A DNA stretch of 45,823 nt from Lutibacter sp. Its GTDB lineage: Bacteria > Bacteroidota > Bacteroidia > Flavobacteriales > Flavobacteriaceae. The DNA lies in assembly GCA_027449025.1 (NCBI GenBank), contig DAIDMK010000022.1, forward strand, positions 1 to 45,823, read 5' to 3'. Position numbers and translations under genes: made by a program. The notes beneath the pieces were generated by a model, which was given only the letters and a program-made list of their open reading frames with translations, ran no database searches and was not told where the DNA came from. Of this stretch, positions 18,990-27,712 are shown in pieces. The stretch's first letter is position 1; the number at the start of each line of letters is the position of its first letter.

Positions 18990-21900
18990 CTACCCCACCA
19001 TGGGCCAATTCTTATACTGGCCTTCTGCCTGCTCTATCACTTCTTTTAATAGTTTGTCTAATGCTGAAAATGGGACGTTTCCTTTCAGTTCTTTTTTAAC
19101 AGCCAAACGAATGGCTGCACGCGCATCTTCTTTTTTGGACCAGTCGAGTTGTAGGTTTTTCTTAACGGAACCCACCACTTTATGCACCAAGTTTTGTATT
19201 GGACCTTTTTGGTTCAGGAGTTTTTCATTGGCTACCAATAAATCGTAGAACGCCAATTCATCTTCGGTTAAGCCTAGTTCTTTGGTACGGATATCGTCAT
19301 TCTTAAACTCATTAGCGATGTCTAACAAGTGCTTGATCGCAGCTATGGAATCCATACTGTTTTTATGATAATTGCTAAGTACCTTGTCAAGTGCTTCTTT
19401 CAAGCTTGTCATCTTGCGAATGTTTTTGTTCATCCTCACTTTTAACTCATCGTTGATGATTCTTCTGAGCAATTCGACTTTGATGTTTTCACTGCCTTTT
19501 TCTTTCACAATGGCCTGAAAACGGTCGTCTATAATAGAGATGTCTATGCTGTCTAAATTATACATGGTTGCCAAATCCACTATTTCCTGTGATTCTATCG
19601 ATTTGCTTATCAGGTCTTTTATACGGTCATTTTTGATACGTTGCGCACCCGGTGGTGTTTTTATTTTGCGAATGACCTGACGTATTTTCTGTATCACCCC
19701 TACTTCTTCCTGAATTTCCCATATACGCTTATCAGAGTTGGTCATTGCCACAAGTTCTGTCAGCTTTCTTTCTTCATGTAAAAACGCATCTGTAACTTGG
19801 TCTGATTGCAGTAAGTTGTTTACCAAACTGTTAGACCATTTTAGCTTATCAAAGTTCGACATCGCATTAATGGTTTCAATACTAAAGTTGCCCACCAAGT
19901 CCATCACTTTTTCAAACTGTTCTAAACACAGTTCAACAGCCGCATCAATATTTATGGTAGGTTTTCCTTTGCCTCCACCACTTGTGTATTTCTTAGTAGC
20001 CGTTGCCAAAAATCCTGATATTCCAATAAAATCTACTACCAAACCATTTGGCTTGTCTTCAAAAATCCTATTCACGCGTGCAATGGCTTGCATTAGGTTA
20101 TGGCCTTTCATTATTTTATCTACATACATTGTATGGGCACAAGGCGCATCAAAACCTGTGAGCCACATATCGCGCACAATTACAATTTTTAGCGGATCTT
20201 CAGGCGTACGGAAACGCTTTTTTATAGCTTCCATACTGTCTTTTGTTCTCACATGCGGATTCCATTCCTTAGGGTCTTTACCGATATTACTTGTCATAAT
20301 AACAGCAATTTCCGGACAGCCTTCCATTGCTGTGATAGCATCGTAGATTTTCACACAATTTCTTCGACTCATACACACTATCATGGCTTTGCCATCCAAA
20401 GTTTTTATACGCGCCTTAAAATGTGTTAAAATATCGGTGGCTACTCTTTTTACCCTGTCTTCTGCACCTGCAGCATCTTCTATAGCTGCCCAAACTGCAT
20501 TGGTGCTTTCCTCTTCTCCTTCGGCAACTTCTTCTAAGTCTTTCACAAATTCCGCTTTGATGTTTAGCGGAACCATCTTTGGCTCGTAATAAATAGGCAC
20601 GGTAGCTTTATCTTGTACTGCTTGTTTGATATCATAAGTATGTAAAGTGGTACCAAAAACCTGCTGGGTATCTGCATCTTTGCTGTCTATAGGCGTTCCT
20701 GTAAAACCAATAAATGAAGCATTTGGCACTGCCCTTCTTATATTTTGTGCAAAGCCGCCATCGTTAAAACCATATTGGGTTCTGTGCGCTTCATCGGCCA
20801 TGACGATTAAGTTGTAACGCTCTGACAATACCGGATGTTCAATTTCTTTTCCGTTCTCTAAATCTTTTAGCCTAAATTTTTCTATGGTGGTAAAAATAAC
20901 ACCTCCGCCCTCTGCACTTAATAATCGTCTAAGTTCATCTGTAGTATCAGCATGTTGTACATCGCCTACCAAATCTTTTGCCAAAACAAAGTTCTCATAC
21001 AATTGTTGGTCCAAATCGGAACGGTCTACTTGTACTACAATAGTAGGGTTTTTCATTTCTGGTAACTGACGTAAAATACCGGTTAAGATTGCCATTGAAA
21101 TGCTTTTACCTGAACCTTGTGTATGCCATATCACCCCTAAGCGACCATCGCCTTTTGGTTTTATGTTTTTAACTGCACTTTTTACTGCTTTTGTAACGCC
21201 CCAATATTGGTGATACTTGGCTGCTTTTTTAATAATCTTTCCGTTATGGTCTTCGTGAAAAATAAAGTTTTGCAAGTAATTTAGCAGTGTTTCTTTTGGA
21301 AACAAGCCATTTAACAAGGTTTCTAACTGAAAAGCTTCGTCTTGTTCTATTTCATCGCCTTTTAGACTTTTCCAGGGTGCAAACCATTCTAATGAAGCAT
21401 TGTACATCCCGTGATGCGTTTCCCTTCCGTCAGAAATTACGGTAAGTGCATTGTAATCGAATAGTTGTGGAATATCTAATAGATAATGTCCTATTTGACG
21501 GTGGGCATTGTCAACACCTACCTCTTTATCGAACATATTTTTAAACTCAAAAACAATGACCGGCAAGCCATTGATGTATATGAGTAAATCTGTTCTTCGT
21601 GTGTTTTTACCAATTATGGTAACCTCATCGGCAACCACAAAGGAATTTTTGTTGGGTTCTTGATAATTAATTGGATATACGTGCTTGGCTTGTTCATTGC
21701 CTTGGGCGTCTTTCCAACTAATGTCTATGCCCTGTGTTAATTTGCGGTGAAAATCCCGGTTGCGATGGTCTAAATCCATTCCTGTGTGCTGAGTAAATAA
21801 AGCCATGGCTTCGTTAAGGGCTGTATCTGGAACACCTTTGTAAGTACTTTGTAAAAAGGAGCGTAACTCTTCTTCCAACACCACCTTTTTAAGGTCTCGT

Positions 21901-21992
21901 TTTAGCGAATTGCCTTCTATGTGCTTGTACCCTAAAGCCTGCAACATTTCTATGGCTGCATTTTGAACCGTTATTTCTATGAAGTTGGTCAT
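18990..21992 (-). CDS. hsdR: Type I restriction endonuclease subunit R
   Basis: A 1000-residue HsdR. The nuclease site D-x13-ExK is visible as Asp135 (TDLLIYI) and Glu149-Phe-Lys151 (VFEFKN). The motor domains follow: Walker A in WHTQGSGKS (about 289), ADEAHRTQYG as DEAH box (about 399), then FTGTPI and late helicase motifs such as DMWLTGFDAP. It forms the ATP-dependent translocating nuclease with HsdM and HsdS. The start overlaps the hsdS stop by four bases (ATGA). All key residues look intact, so the subunit is probably active. Confidence 0.96.
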   Translation of the reverse strand: MTNFIEITVQNAAIEMLQALGYKHIEGNSLKRDLKKVVLEEELRSFLQSTYKGVPDTALNEAMALFTQHTGMDLDHRNRDFHRKLTQGIDISWKDAQGNEQAKHVYPINYQEPNKNSFVVADEVTIIGKNTRRTDLLIYINGLPVIVFEFKNMFDKEVGVDNAHRQIGHYLLDIPQLFDYNALTVISDGRETHHGMYNASLEWFAPWKSLKGDEIEQDEAFQLETLLNGLFPKETLLNYLQNFIFHEDHNGKIIKKAAKYHQYWGVTKAVKSAVKNIKPKGDGRLGVIWHTQGSGKSISMAILTGILRQLPEMKNPTIVVQVDRSDLDQQLYENFVLAKDLVGDVQHADTTDELRRLLSAEGGGVIFTTIEKFRLKDLENGKEIEHPVLSERYNLIVMADEAHRTQYGFNDGGFAQNIRRAVPNASFIGFTGTPIDSKDADTQQVFGTTLHTYDIKQAVQDKATVPIYYEPKMVPLNIKAEFVKDLEEVAEGEEESTNAVWAAIEDAAGAEDRVKRVATDILTHFKARIKTLDGKAMIVCMSRRNCVKIYDAITAMEGCPEIAVIMTSNIGKDPKEWNPHVRTKDSMEAIKKRFRTPEDPLKIVIVRDMWLTGFDAPCAHTMYVDKIMKGHNLMQAIARVNRIFEDKPNGLVVDFIGISGFLATATKKYTSGGGKGKPTINIDAAVELCLEQFEKVMDLVGNFSIETINAMSNFDKLKWSNSLVNNLLQSDQVTDAFLHEERKLTELVAMTNSDKRIWEIQEEVGVIQKIRQVIRKIKTPPGAQRIKNDRIKDLISKSIESQEIVDLATMYNLDSIDISIIDDRFQAIVKEKGSENIKVELLRRIINDELKVRMNKNIRKMTSLKEALDKVLSNYHKNSMDSIAAIKHLLDIANEFKNDDIRTKELGLTEDELAFYDLLVANEKLLNQKGPIQNLVHKVVGSVKKNLQLDWSKKEDARAAIRLAVKKELKGNVPFSALDKLLKEVIEQAEGQYKNWPMVG

Positions 21993-23278
21993 AACATTTG
22001 CGCTATGGTTTGTTCTATGTCTTTTACCCGGACTTCTCCACTGATGAGTTTTGGTAATAGGGTGTCTCGGAGAGTTGTTAGGGTTTGGTTTTCTATGGCA
22101 TTTTGATTTATCTGTTCGAAATATGGTAATGCGATGTTTTGAAATTTCTCATTAATATCTCGCGTTGGTGTAACTACTAAGGAAGACTTAATGGCATCCG
22201 TAGATAAATTAACCTGAACCCCACTATTTGCTTGACTTCTTAATCTCTCTATATAGTCATAACTATTCGTGAGTATGAATATAAAAGGGTAGCCAACCTT
22301 AATGTTGTTTTTTATTCTTAATAGACCCACGCGCTGATTAACAATGTATTTTTCATTTTCATTCATTAATGCTGTATGCCCGAGGATTGTCATATTGTCT
22401 TTCATATCGGTCATACTCATAAGTATATCACCTACTTTCAAAATATATTTACTCAAACCTATACAATCGCTTTTACGAACCCAACTTTTGGTACCGTCTG
22501 GTTTTAATCCACCACCTTTCTTAATATGACCCATTTTAAAAACATGCAAACAATCTTCTTCTTCATTTTTTAGAAGTTGTTTACTCTTGAAAGCATAACC
22601 ATTTGAGAAAGAAACTAATGAGTCCAACCGTTTCACTTCCCAACCTTTGGGTATCATACCCAACTCAGAATCTACAAACTCACCATTTTGGAACGGACCG
22701 AAATCAACAAACCAATGTTTGTATAATGCCATTGCCATATCTTCCAAGGTTTTGTTCATTTGCAGGTTAAGCTCTATTTTGTCGTCAAGCGCAGAAAGTA
22801 TGGATGCGATGGCTTTTTGTTCTTGGAGGGGAGGGAGATTAATAGGAAACTCTCTCATTGATTTGAGAGAAACATTTTTAATTACAGAACCTGTAAAGTT
22901 TGCCTCAAGGTAGTTTAAGAAGTAATTACTAGAAATTACTTGTTTGATAAACTCCTTATCAACATTCTCTTTTACATTAAAATAACAGGCACTCTTGCCT
23001 AGCATAATTTGCTCACCTCTATAAATCGCTACATTTCCAATAGTGCCATTGATAGAAACTAAAAGAGTTCTATCGGTAAGATTCTTTTTATACTTCAGAT
23101 ATTGTTCGTGATTTACTCTTTTAGTATCCGGTTTGATAACAATTTTACCATTGATTAGATTATTCCCATTTATAAAAGCATAATCACCGTTTTCAGTATA
23201 TTTAGGTGTCCCATGAAGTCCATCTCCTAGCAAGGAAGTAAGTTCTTCGAGTTTATATGTTTTCCAACCTTCGTGCAT
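21989..23278 (-). CDS. hsdS: Type I restriction-modification specificity subunit S
   Basis: A roughly 429-residue HsdS with two target-recognition domains, one before residue 150 and one from about 210 to 390, each followed by a conserved helical spacer. The first spacer contains LPPLQEQKAIASILSALDDK. The start is placed at the ATG of MHEGWKTYKLEEL, one base after the upstream stop; an in-frame TTG five codons earlier is less likely. It sets the bipartite DNA target for both methylation and cleavage. The target cannot be read from sequence alone. Confidence 0.93.
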   Translation of the reverse strand: MHEGWKTYKLEELTSLLGDGLHGTPKYTENGDYAFINGNNLINGKIVIKPDTKRVNHEQYLKYKKNLTDRTLLVSINGTIGNVAIYRGEQIMLGKSACYFNVKENVDKEFIKQVISSNYFLNYLEANFTGSVIKNVSLKSMREFPINLPPLQEQKAIASILSALDDKIELNLQMNKTLEDMAMALYKHWFVDFGPFQNGEFVDSELGMIPKGWEVKRLDSLVSFSNGYAFKSKQLLKNEEEDCLHVFKMGHIKKGGGLKPDGTKSWVRKSDCIGLSKYILKVGDILMSMTDMKDNMTILGHTALMNENEKYIVNQRVGLLRIKNNIKVGYPFIFILTNSYDYIERLRSQANSGVQVNLSTDAIKSSLVVTPTRDINEKFQNIALPYFEQINQNAIENQTLTTLRDTLLPKLISGEVRVKDIEQTIAQML

Positions 23279-23279
23279 A

Positions 23280-23798
23280 CTATATCTTTTCAAAGTTAGT
23301 TAAAATACGCTGTTTCAGTTCCTCACTCTTCTCAAACTGTGTCATCAACTGCTCTTTTAGTGCTTCCATTTTTTCTTCGAAAGGGATTCCATCATCTTCT
23401 TCGACTTCCGCGCCTACATAAATGCCAGGTGTGAGCTTGTAGTCTTGCTTTTGTACTTCGGCAATGGTAGCAGCTTTGCTAAAACCATCAATGTCTTCAT
23501 GTGGTGCAAAACCTTTCCACAAGGCTTCAGTTTGTTTTCCAGCTGACCAACATTGCGCAAAAAGATTATATCCTTCATTAGTAACTGGTTTTAGAGGATG
23601 AATATACGTATTCCCATTATATTGGTACTTTGCTTGTAAAAATGCCTTTTCGTATGGATCACTCCATTTTTCAGGGGAAATAAATACAAATTTGTTTTCT
23701 TGAAATTCAATAAATCGATCCAATGTTAAAATTCGAGTCAAATAATTGTCTGAATGAAAAAAATCTTCTGATTCGTTATTTATATAATTTATTGCCAT
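23280..23798 (-). pseudogene. Chimera of a truncated DUF2971 protein and the HsdM C-terminus
   Basis: A 172-codon frame made of two unrelated parts. The first 95-100 residues resemble the start of a DUF2971 protein (FVFISPEKWSDPYEKAFL, then FAQCWSAGKQTEALWKGF). The remaining 75 or so repeat the C-terminus of the neighbouring HsdM (EDIDGFSKAATIAEVQKQDY to the final NFEKI). At DNA level 23283-23500 and 25547-25760 are about 85 percent identical by my count, so this is not a recent exact duplication. The frame ends one base before hsdS, the normal junction for a real hsdM. It is best read as the scar of an hsdM recombination; whether the chimera has any function is unknown. Confidence 0.8.
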
Positions 23799-23885
23799 TT
23801 GTTAGTTAATTGAAAAAAGAAAAAAAAAGGAGATTGCCTGTAAATAGGGGCTTTCCCTCTTTTTATTTTTATTTTTATTTTTCAT

Positions 23886-25538
23886 TTATTTTTTTTTAGC
23901 CAATTTATAAGTCCTATTTTTTCTACCACCTAAAGGAATTAAAACACTTTCATCTGTCAAAACATATAAGCATTTTTGAATATCATTGATTTCTACATCC
24001 TGAATATGCTTATGAATATCTTGCTTAGATCGTTCGCCATTATACTTTAAGTATTCAATAATTAAATGCTTTAATTGCTCTTTATCTATGGTTTTTAATG
24101 TAGGTGCAATATTCAGTTTAGATTGCGAAAATAATGCAGGATTTAATAAATATTCCGTTCCTTTTTTAATTCCTCGAGAAGTTAAAATAGACTTCTCCAA
24201 AAGTGTTCCTAACCAACTTCTTAATCTATCTTCTGTGGTTAATTGAAGTTTATACGATAACTGTGTTGACAAAATCTTTTTTTCGGAAGCAACCAAACCA
24301 AGAACTATATATTCTTTTTGAGATAATTGATAATGTTGAGATACATAATCTAAAATTTCAAGAGCTTCTTTGTCTACAACACCAGAATAAACTGAAACTG
24401 ACGTTTTATTTATTGTACTTTCTATTACTGGTAACGGTTTAATCTCTCTAACTAATTTCTCATAAATTAAATCGTACCCAGAACCTTCTCCTTCCATAAG
24501 GCCTAAATCATGCAAGGTTTGAATTAAATGTGGGTTACGTCTATGTCTCTCGTGCAAAATGTTTTCTGCAGTAATTCCAAGAGGCAATCCACCAGGATTA
24601 GTGATTTGCATTTTATCGGGATACACTTCAATAAATATATCACCAGAAATAGTATAACGCTTATGAGCAATTGCATTTATAAGTAATTCTCTTATTACTT
24701 CTTTTGGATAGTTTCTTAATTGCTTTCTAAACAGACCACTTGAAATTTCTGTAGAATAATTCAATTCTATTGCTTCTTTTTCTATTTCGATGAGCAATTC
24801 CTTAGGGTTATGTATATGAAAGTGCCAATTTTTCTTTCTGATTTTCTCTTCAAGCTCATTATAAACTATATACTGTACCGTAATAGGATAACTTAATCTA
24901 GCCCTTTGATTTGCCTTTCCTAACCAAACTACTCCTAAGTTTGTTAAATAACCATCTTGATTAATTAACTGATAAAACTCTAAAATTTCTTCGTTGGATT
25001 TTTCCTTTATAAAATCTGAAACAAACTTTGATTGTTGTATTTCTCCAATGAAATAGATAACTTGATGCATATCTGCATCTTCTAATTTTATTTTCCCAAT
25101 AGATACTAATTCCCATTGAAAAGCATTTTTTTCTGCAGCTAAATTTGTTAATTCTTCACCAGAAACAGGAATACATTTATCAGTTACCCGAATAAAAACT
25201 TTACCTGAAGAAGTTGTTGCTATGGTTCTCGTTGTTGGATAAATAATAATTTTAAAATATTCTCCTCCATTCACATGATTAATTATTTCAGGATTCATAA
25301 TTCCAACTGCGTCAGTTAAATCTCTTAATCTTGAAAGTGTTTTATTAAGAATAGAGGCGTCTATTTTTTGATCTTTTGGTGGTTCTGAATGTTCATCCTC
25401 AATCCCAACAATAATTTCCCCTCCCTGAGCATTTGCAAAACACACACAGGTTTCAGCTAAACTATTAAAGTCCGCAGTTTTTCCTGTTACTTTTTTAAGG
25501 CTTTTATATTCAATTTTGCTATTCTCAAGAGGATTCAT
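23886..25538 (-). CDS. AlbA_2 (Schlafen-like AAA_4) domain protein within the type I RM operon
   Basis: A 550-residue protein. The N-terminal 130 residues match the AlbA_2/divergent AAA_4 domain: ENSKIEYKSL, then VCFANAQGGEIIVGIED and GKVFIRVTDKC. A second conserved region (about 283-370) reads RELLINAIAHKRYTISGD, then ITNPGGLPLGIT and GLMEGEGSGYDLI, as in RecG-like putative regulators. The C-terminal 150 residues look like winged-helix repeats. The gene starts two bases after the hsdM stop. Proteins of this class are often found inside type I RM operons and are related to Schlafen nucleases, but their role is unsettled: a regulator or an accessory defence nuclease are both possible. Confidence 0.82.
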   Translation of the reverse strand: MNPLENSKIEYKSLKKVTGKTADFNSLAETCVCFANAQGGEIIVGIEDEHSEPPKDQKIDASILNKTLSRLRDLTDAVGIMNPEIINHVNGGEYFKIIIYPTTRTIATTSSGKVFIRVTDKCIPVSGEELTNLAAEKNAFQWELVSIGKIKLEDADMHQVIYFIGEIQQSKFVSDFIKEKSNEEILEFYQLINQDGYLTNLGVVWLGKANQRARLSYPITVQYIVYNELEEKIRKKNWHFHIHNPKELLIEIEKEAIELNYSTEISSGLFRKQLRNYPKEVIRELLINAIAHKRYTISGDIFIEVYPDKMQITNPGGLPLGITAENILHERHRRNPHLIQTLHDLGLMEGEGSGYDLIYEKLVREIKPLPVIESTINKTSVSVYSGVVDKEALEILDYVSQHYQLSQKEYIVLGLVASEKKILSTQLSYKLQLTTEDRLRSWLGTLLEKSILTSRGIKKGTEYLLNPALFSQSKLNIAPTLKTIDKEQLKHLIIEYLKYNGERSKQDIHKHIQDVEINDIQKCLYVLTDESVLIPLGGRKNRTYKLAKKK

Positions 25539-25540
25539 AT

Positions 25541-27139
25541 TTATATCTTTTCAAAGTTAGCCACAATACGCTGTTTCAGTTCTTCACTTTTCTCAAACTG
25601 CTGTAACAATTGTGTTTTTAGGGTTTCCATCTTTTCCTCAAAAGGAATCCCATCATCTTCTTCGGCTTCTGTACCTACATAAATACCGGGCGTTAGTTTG
25701 TAGTCTTGCTTTTGTACTTCGGCAATGGTGGCAGCTTTGCTAAAACCGTCTATGTCTTCATATCCTTCGACAAGCTCAGGATGACTTGCAATGACGGTGC
25801 GCCAGTTGTGGTAGGTTGTTGCTATTTTAGCAATATCTTCATCGGTAAATACCCGTAATTTACGGCTTGCCATCGTGCCCATTTTAGCCGCATCAATAAA
25901 CAGTATTTCGTTATTGCGTTCTCTATGAGTACCATCTTTACCATCTCGGTTTTTACTGAGAATAAACAAACAAGCAGGAATTCCTGTGGTTAAAAACAAC
26001 TTATCCGGTAAACGTACGATGGCATCTACCATATTATTATCAACCATATGCTGGCGTACATTTTTCTCACCTTTGGTGTTGGAAGTCATTGCACCATTTG
26101 CCATAACAATACCAGCAGTGCCGGTGTCACTTAAATGATGCCAAAAGGTTTGCATCCACATATAATTGGCACTACCATCGGTGGTAAATTCTTCTTTAGG
26201 ACCAAACAAACGCGGGTCTTTTTCAGGTAAATCTTCCGGGTGCCAGTTACTCACATTAAACGGTGGATTGGCAATGATATAATCTGCTTTTAACGTTGGA
26301 AATTTATCATCTAAGAGTGAGTTTCCTAGTTTAATATCAAAAGATAAATCACGTAATAACAGATTCATTAAACACAAACGCAGGGTTTGCGCCGTCATTT
26401 CTTGTCCGTAAATAGAAATATCGCTTTTGTTACCGCCGTGCTCATTGATAAACTTCAAACTCTGCACAAACATACCGCCGCTACCACAAGCAGGGTCAAA
26501 AATTCTACCTTTAAATGGCTCTAATAATTCTACCAACAAGCGTACAATACTTCCTGGTGTAAAAAACTGTCCTGCACCAGAACCTTCAGCCATTGCAAAA
26601 CGACCAATATAGTATTCGTAAATACGACCTAGAATATCACTTTCTGGGTTTTCTTTTTCTGAGAACTTTGGATGTGACAGTAAGTTTATGATACCGCCTG
26701 TTTGCTTTGCCGATAATTCACTACGCACAAAAATACGCGGCAGCAAGTTGTTGAGCTGAGCGTTATAATCGGTCAATAAATCTTGTATTACTTCAAACGC
26801 ATCATCAATAATAACCTTGATGTCGTTTTGTTCTGCATTGTCTTTTAAATATTGCCAAGATGCTTTTTTAGGAATCACAAAGGTATTGCGAGAACGGTAC
26901 TCATCTTTGTCTTCCAATACATAGTTAATCTCTTCTTTGTCTGCAGTGTAATAATCGGATGCTGGATCTTTAAGAAGCATTTCCAATTCATCGTGCACGA
27001 TATCGTAACGTTCACTCAAGTGTTTTAAAAACACCAAGGGTAATATGTAGTTTTTATAGTTGTTTTCAGATACAGCACCTCTTAATTCGTTTGCTGCATC
27101 CCAGAGTTCCTTCTCAAAATCAATATCTGCTTTTGCCAT
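25541..27139 (-). CDS. hsdM: Type I restriction-modification DNA methyltransferase subunit M
   Basis: A 532-residue N6-adenine methyltransferase. The N-terminal helical HsdM domain (1-140) is followed by the AdoMet motif FDPACGSGGMF (about 216) and the catalytic motif IIANPPFN (about 293). It methylates the HsdS-defined target to protect host DNA. Near residue 450 the protein carries the segment SHPELVEG, encoded by a short dispersed-repeat-like sequence (25763-25785). Its last 76 residues are repeated in the chimera at 23280-23798. It is the first gene of the operon. Confidence 0.96.
   Translation of the reverse strand: MAKADIDFEKELWDAANELRGAVSENNYKNYILPLVFLKHLSERYDIVHDELEMLLKDPASDYYTADKEEINYVLEDKDEYRSRNTFVIPKKASWQYLKDNAEQNDIKVIIDDAFEVIQDLLTDYNAQLNNLLPRIFVRSELSAKQTGGIINLLSHPKFSEKENPESDILGRIYEYYIGRFAMAEGSGAGQFFTPGSIVRLLVELLEPFKGRIFDPACGSGGMFVQSLKFINEHGGNKSDISIYGQEMTAQTLRLCLMNLLLRDLSFDIKLGNSLLDDKFPTLKADYIIANPPFNVSNWHPEDLPEKDPRLFGPKEEFTTDGSANYMWMQTFWHHLSDTGTAGIVMANGAMTSNTKGEKNVRQHMVDNNMVDAIVRLPDKLFLTTGIPACLFILSKNRDGKDGTHRERNNEILFIDAAKMGTMASRKLRVFTDEDIAKIATTYHNWRTVIASHPELVEGYEDIDGFSKAATIAEVQKQDYKLTPGIYVGTEAEEDDGIPFEEKMETLKTQLLQQFEKSEELKQRIVANFEKI
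25763..25785 (-). repeat. REP-like dispersed repeat inserted in frame in hsdM
   Basis: The plus-strand core CCTTCGACAAGCTCAGG, with flanking TC and ATGAC, matches a short imperfect palindrome that I know as a dispersed repeat in many bacterial genomes. Read in frame on the minus strand it gives SHPELVEG. The corresponding chimera copy resumes identity with hsdM just after this point. Confidence 0.55.
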
Positions 27140-27584
27140 GTAATATCATTCTAATTTAGTGTTATGAGAACCTTGTTTATAAGAATTCTTGCGCATTTCT
27201 ATTCCTGCTTCTGACAAACAAGTTATGCTTGCCAAAGCCTTTATGGCAATACCTCTATTAATTTGGTAACCTTCACAATTTTTTAAAGGTTAAATATACA
27301 AATTATTGCATTAAAACGGAAGGTAAAAAAAGCAGTTTGTTATTGTGGTGTAAAATGATGGAATATTGAATAATTTCAAATTGATCATTGAAATTTTTTT
27401 TGCGTGAACTTTTAGCTTTTGAGCCAAATATTAAAAATAAAACACGAGCGTGACACTCGAATTGGCAGTGATTTCTGATGATTACTTATCGAACATTTAA
27501 CTTTTCAACTTTTAGAACGGACTTGTCTCGACCAAACCCACTTAATTCCACAAAAAAAGGTCTGAAAAACAGACCTTTAATTTT
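27140..27584. other. Intergenic region between hsdM and tRNA-His
   Basis: About 445 bases including the tRNA-His terminator. A stretch of about 45 codons on the minus strand near 27165-27290 is open but has no start upstream of an internal Met, so I do not call a gene. The hsd promoter must lie here, but I find no clear TAnnTTTG box with a matching TTG. Confidence 0.4.
27551..27580 (-). terminator. Terminator downstream of tRNA-His
   Basis: AAAGGTCTG (27556-27564) and CAGACCTTT (27570-27578) form a 9-bp perfect stem with a five-base loop, followed on the minus strand by a run of U residues. It is a typical intrinsic terminator. Confidence 0.85.
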
Positions 27585-27585
27585 G

Positions 27586-27660
27586 GGTGGAAGACCGGGT
27601 TCGAACCGGCGACCCTCGGTACCACAAACCGATGCTCTAACCAGCTGAGCTACAACCACC
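27586..27660 (-). tRNA. tRNA-His (anticodon GTG)
   Basis: On the minus strand the cloverleaf reads AGCTC...GAGC for the D-arm, TCGGT-TTGTGGT-ACCGA for the anticodon arm with GTG at the anticodon, and GCCGG-TTCGAAC-CCGGT for the T-arm. The extra 5' G (G-1) opposite C73 is present, the identity mark of tRNA-His. CCA is not encoded. The acceptor stem has two adjacent T-T mismatches. Confidence 0.95.
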
Positions 27661-27676
27661 ATATAACTTGCGGATG

Positions 27677-27706
27677 CAAATGTAAAACATTTCTAATTTT
27701 CCACAA
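27677..27706 (-). promoter_or_regulatory. Promoter of tRNA-His
   Basis: TTG (27704-27706) followed after 19 bases by TACATTTG (27677-27684) on the minus strand fits the Bacteroidota consensus and ends 16 bases before the tRNA 5' end. Confidence 0.65.
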
Positions 27707-27712
27707 ACATTT

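Noticed and set aside
27165-27290. Small gene between hsdM and tRNA-His
   Set aside because: The minus-strand frame is open for about 45 codons but is preceded by a stop and has no suitable start.
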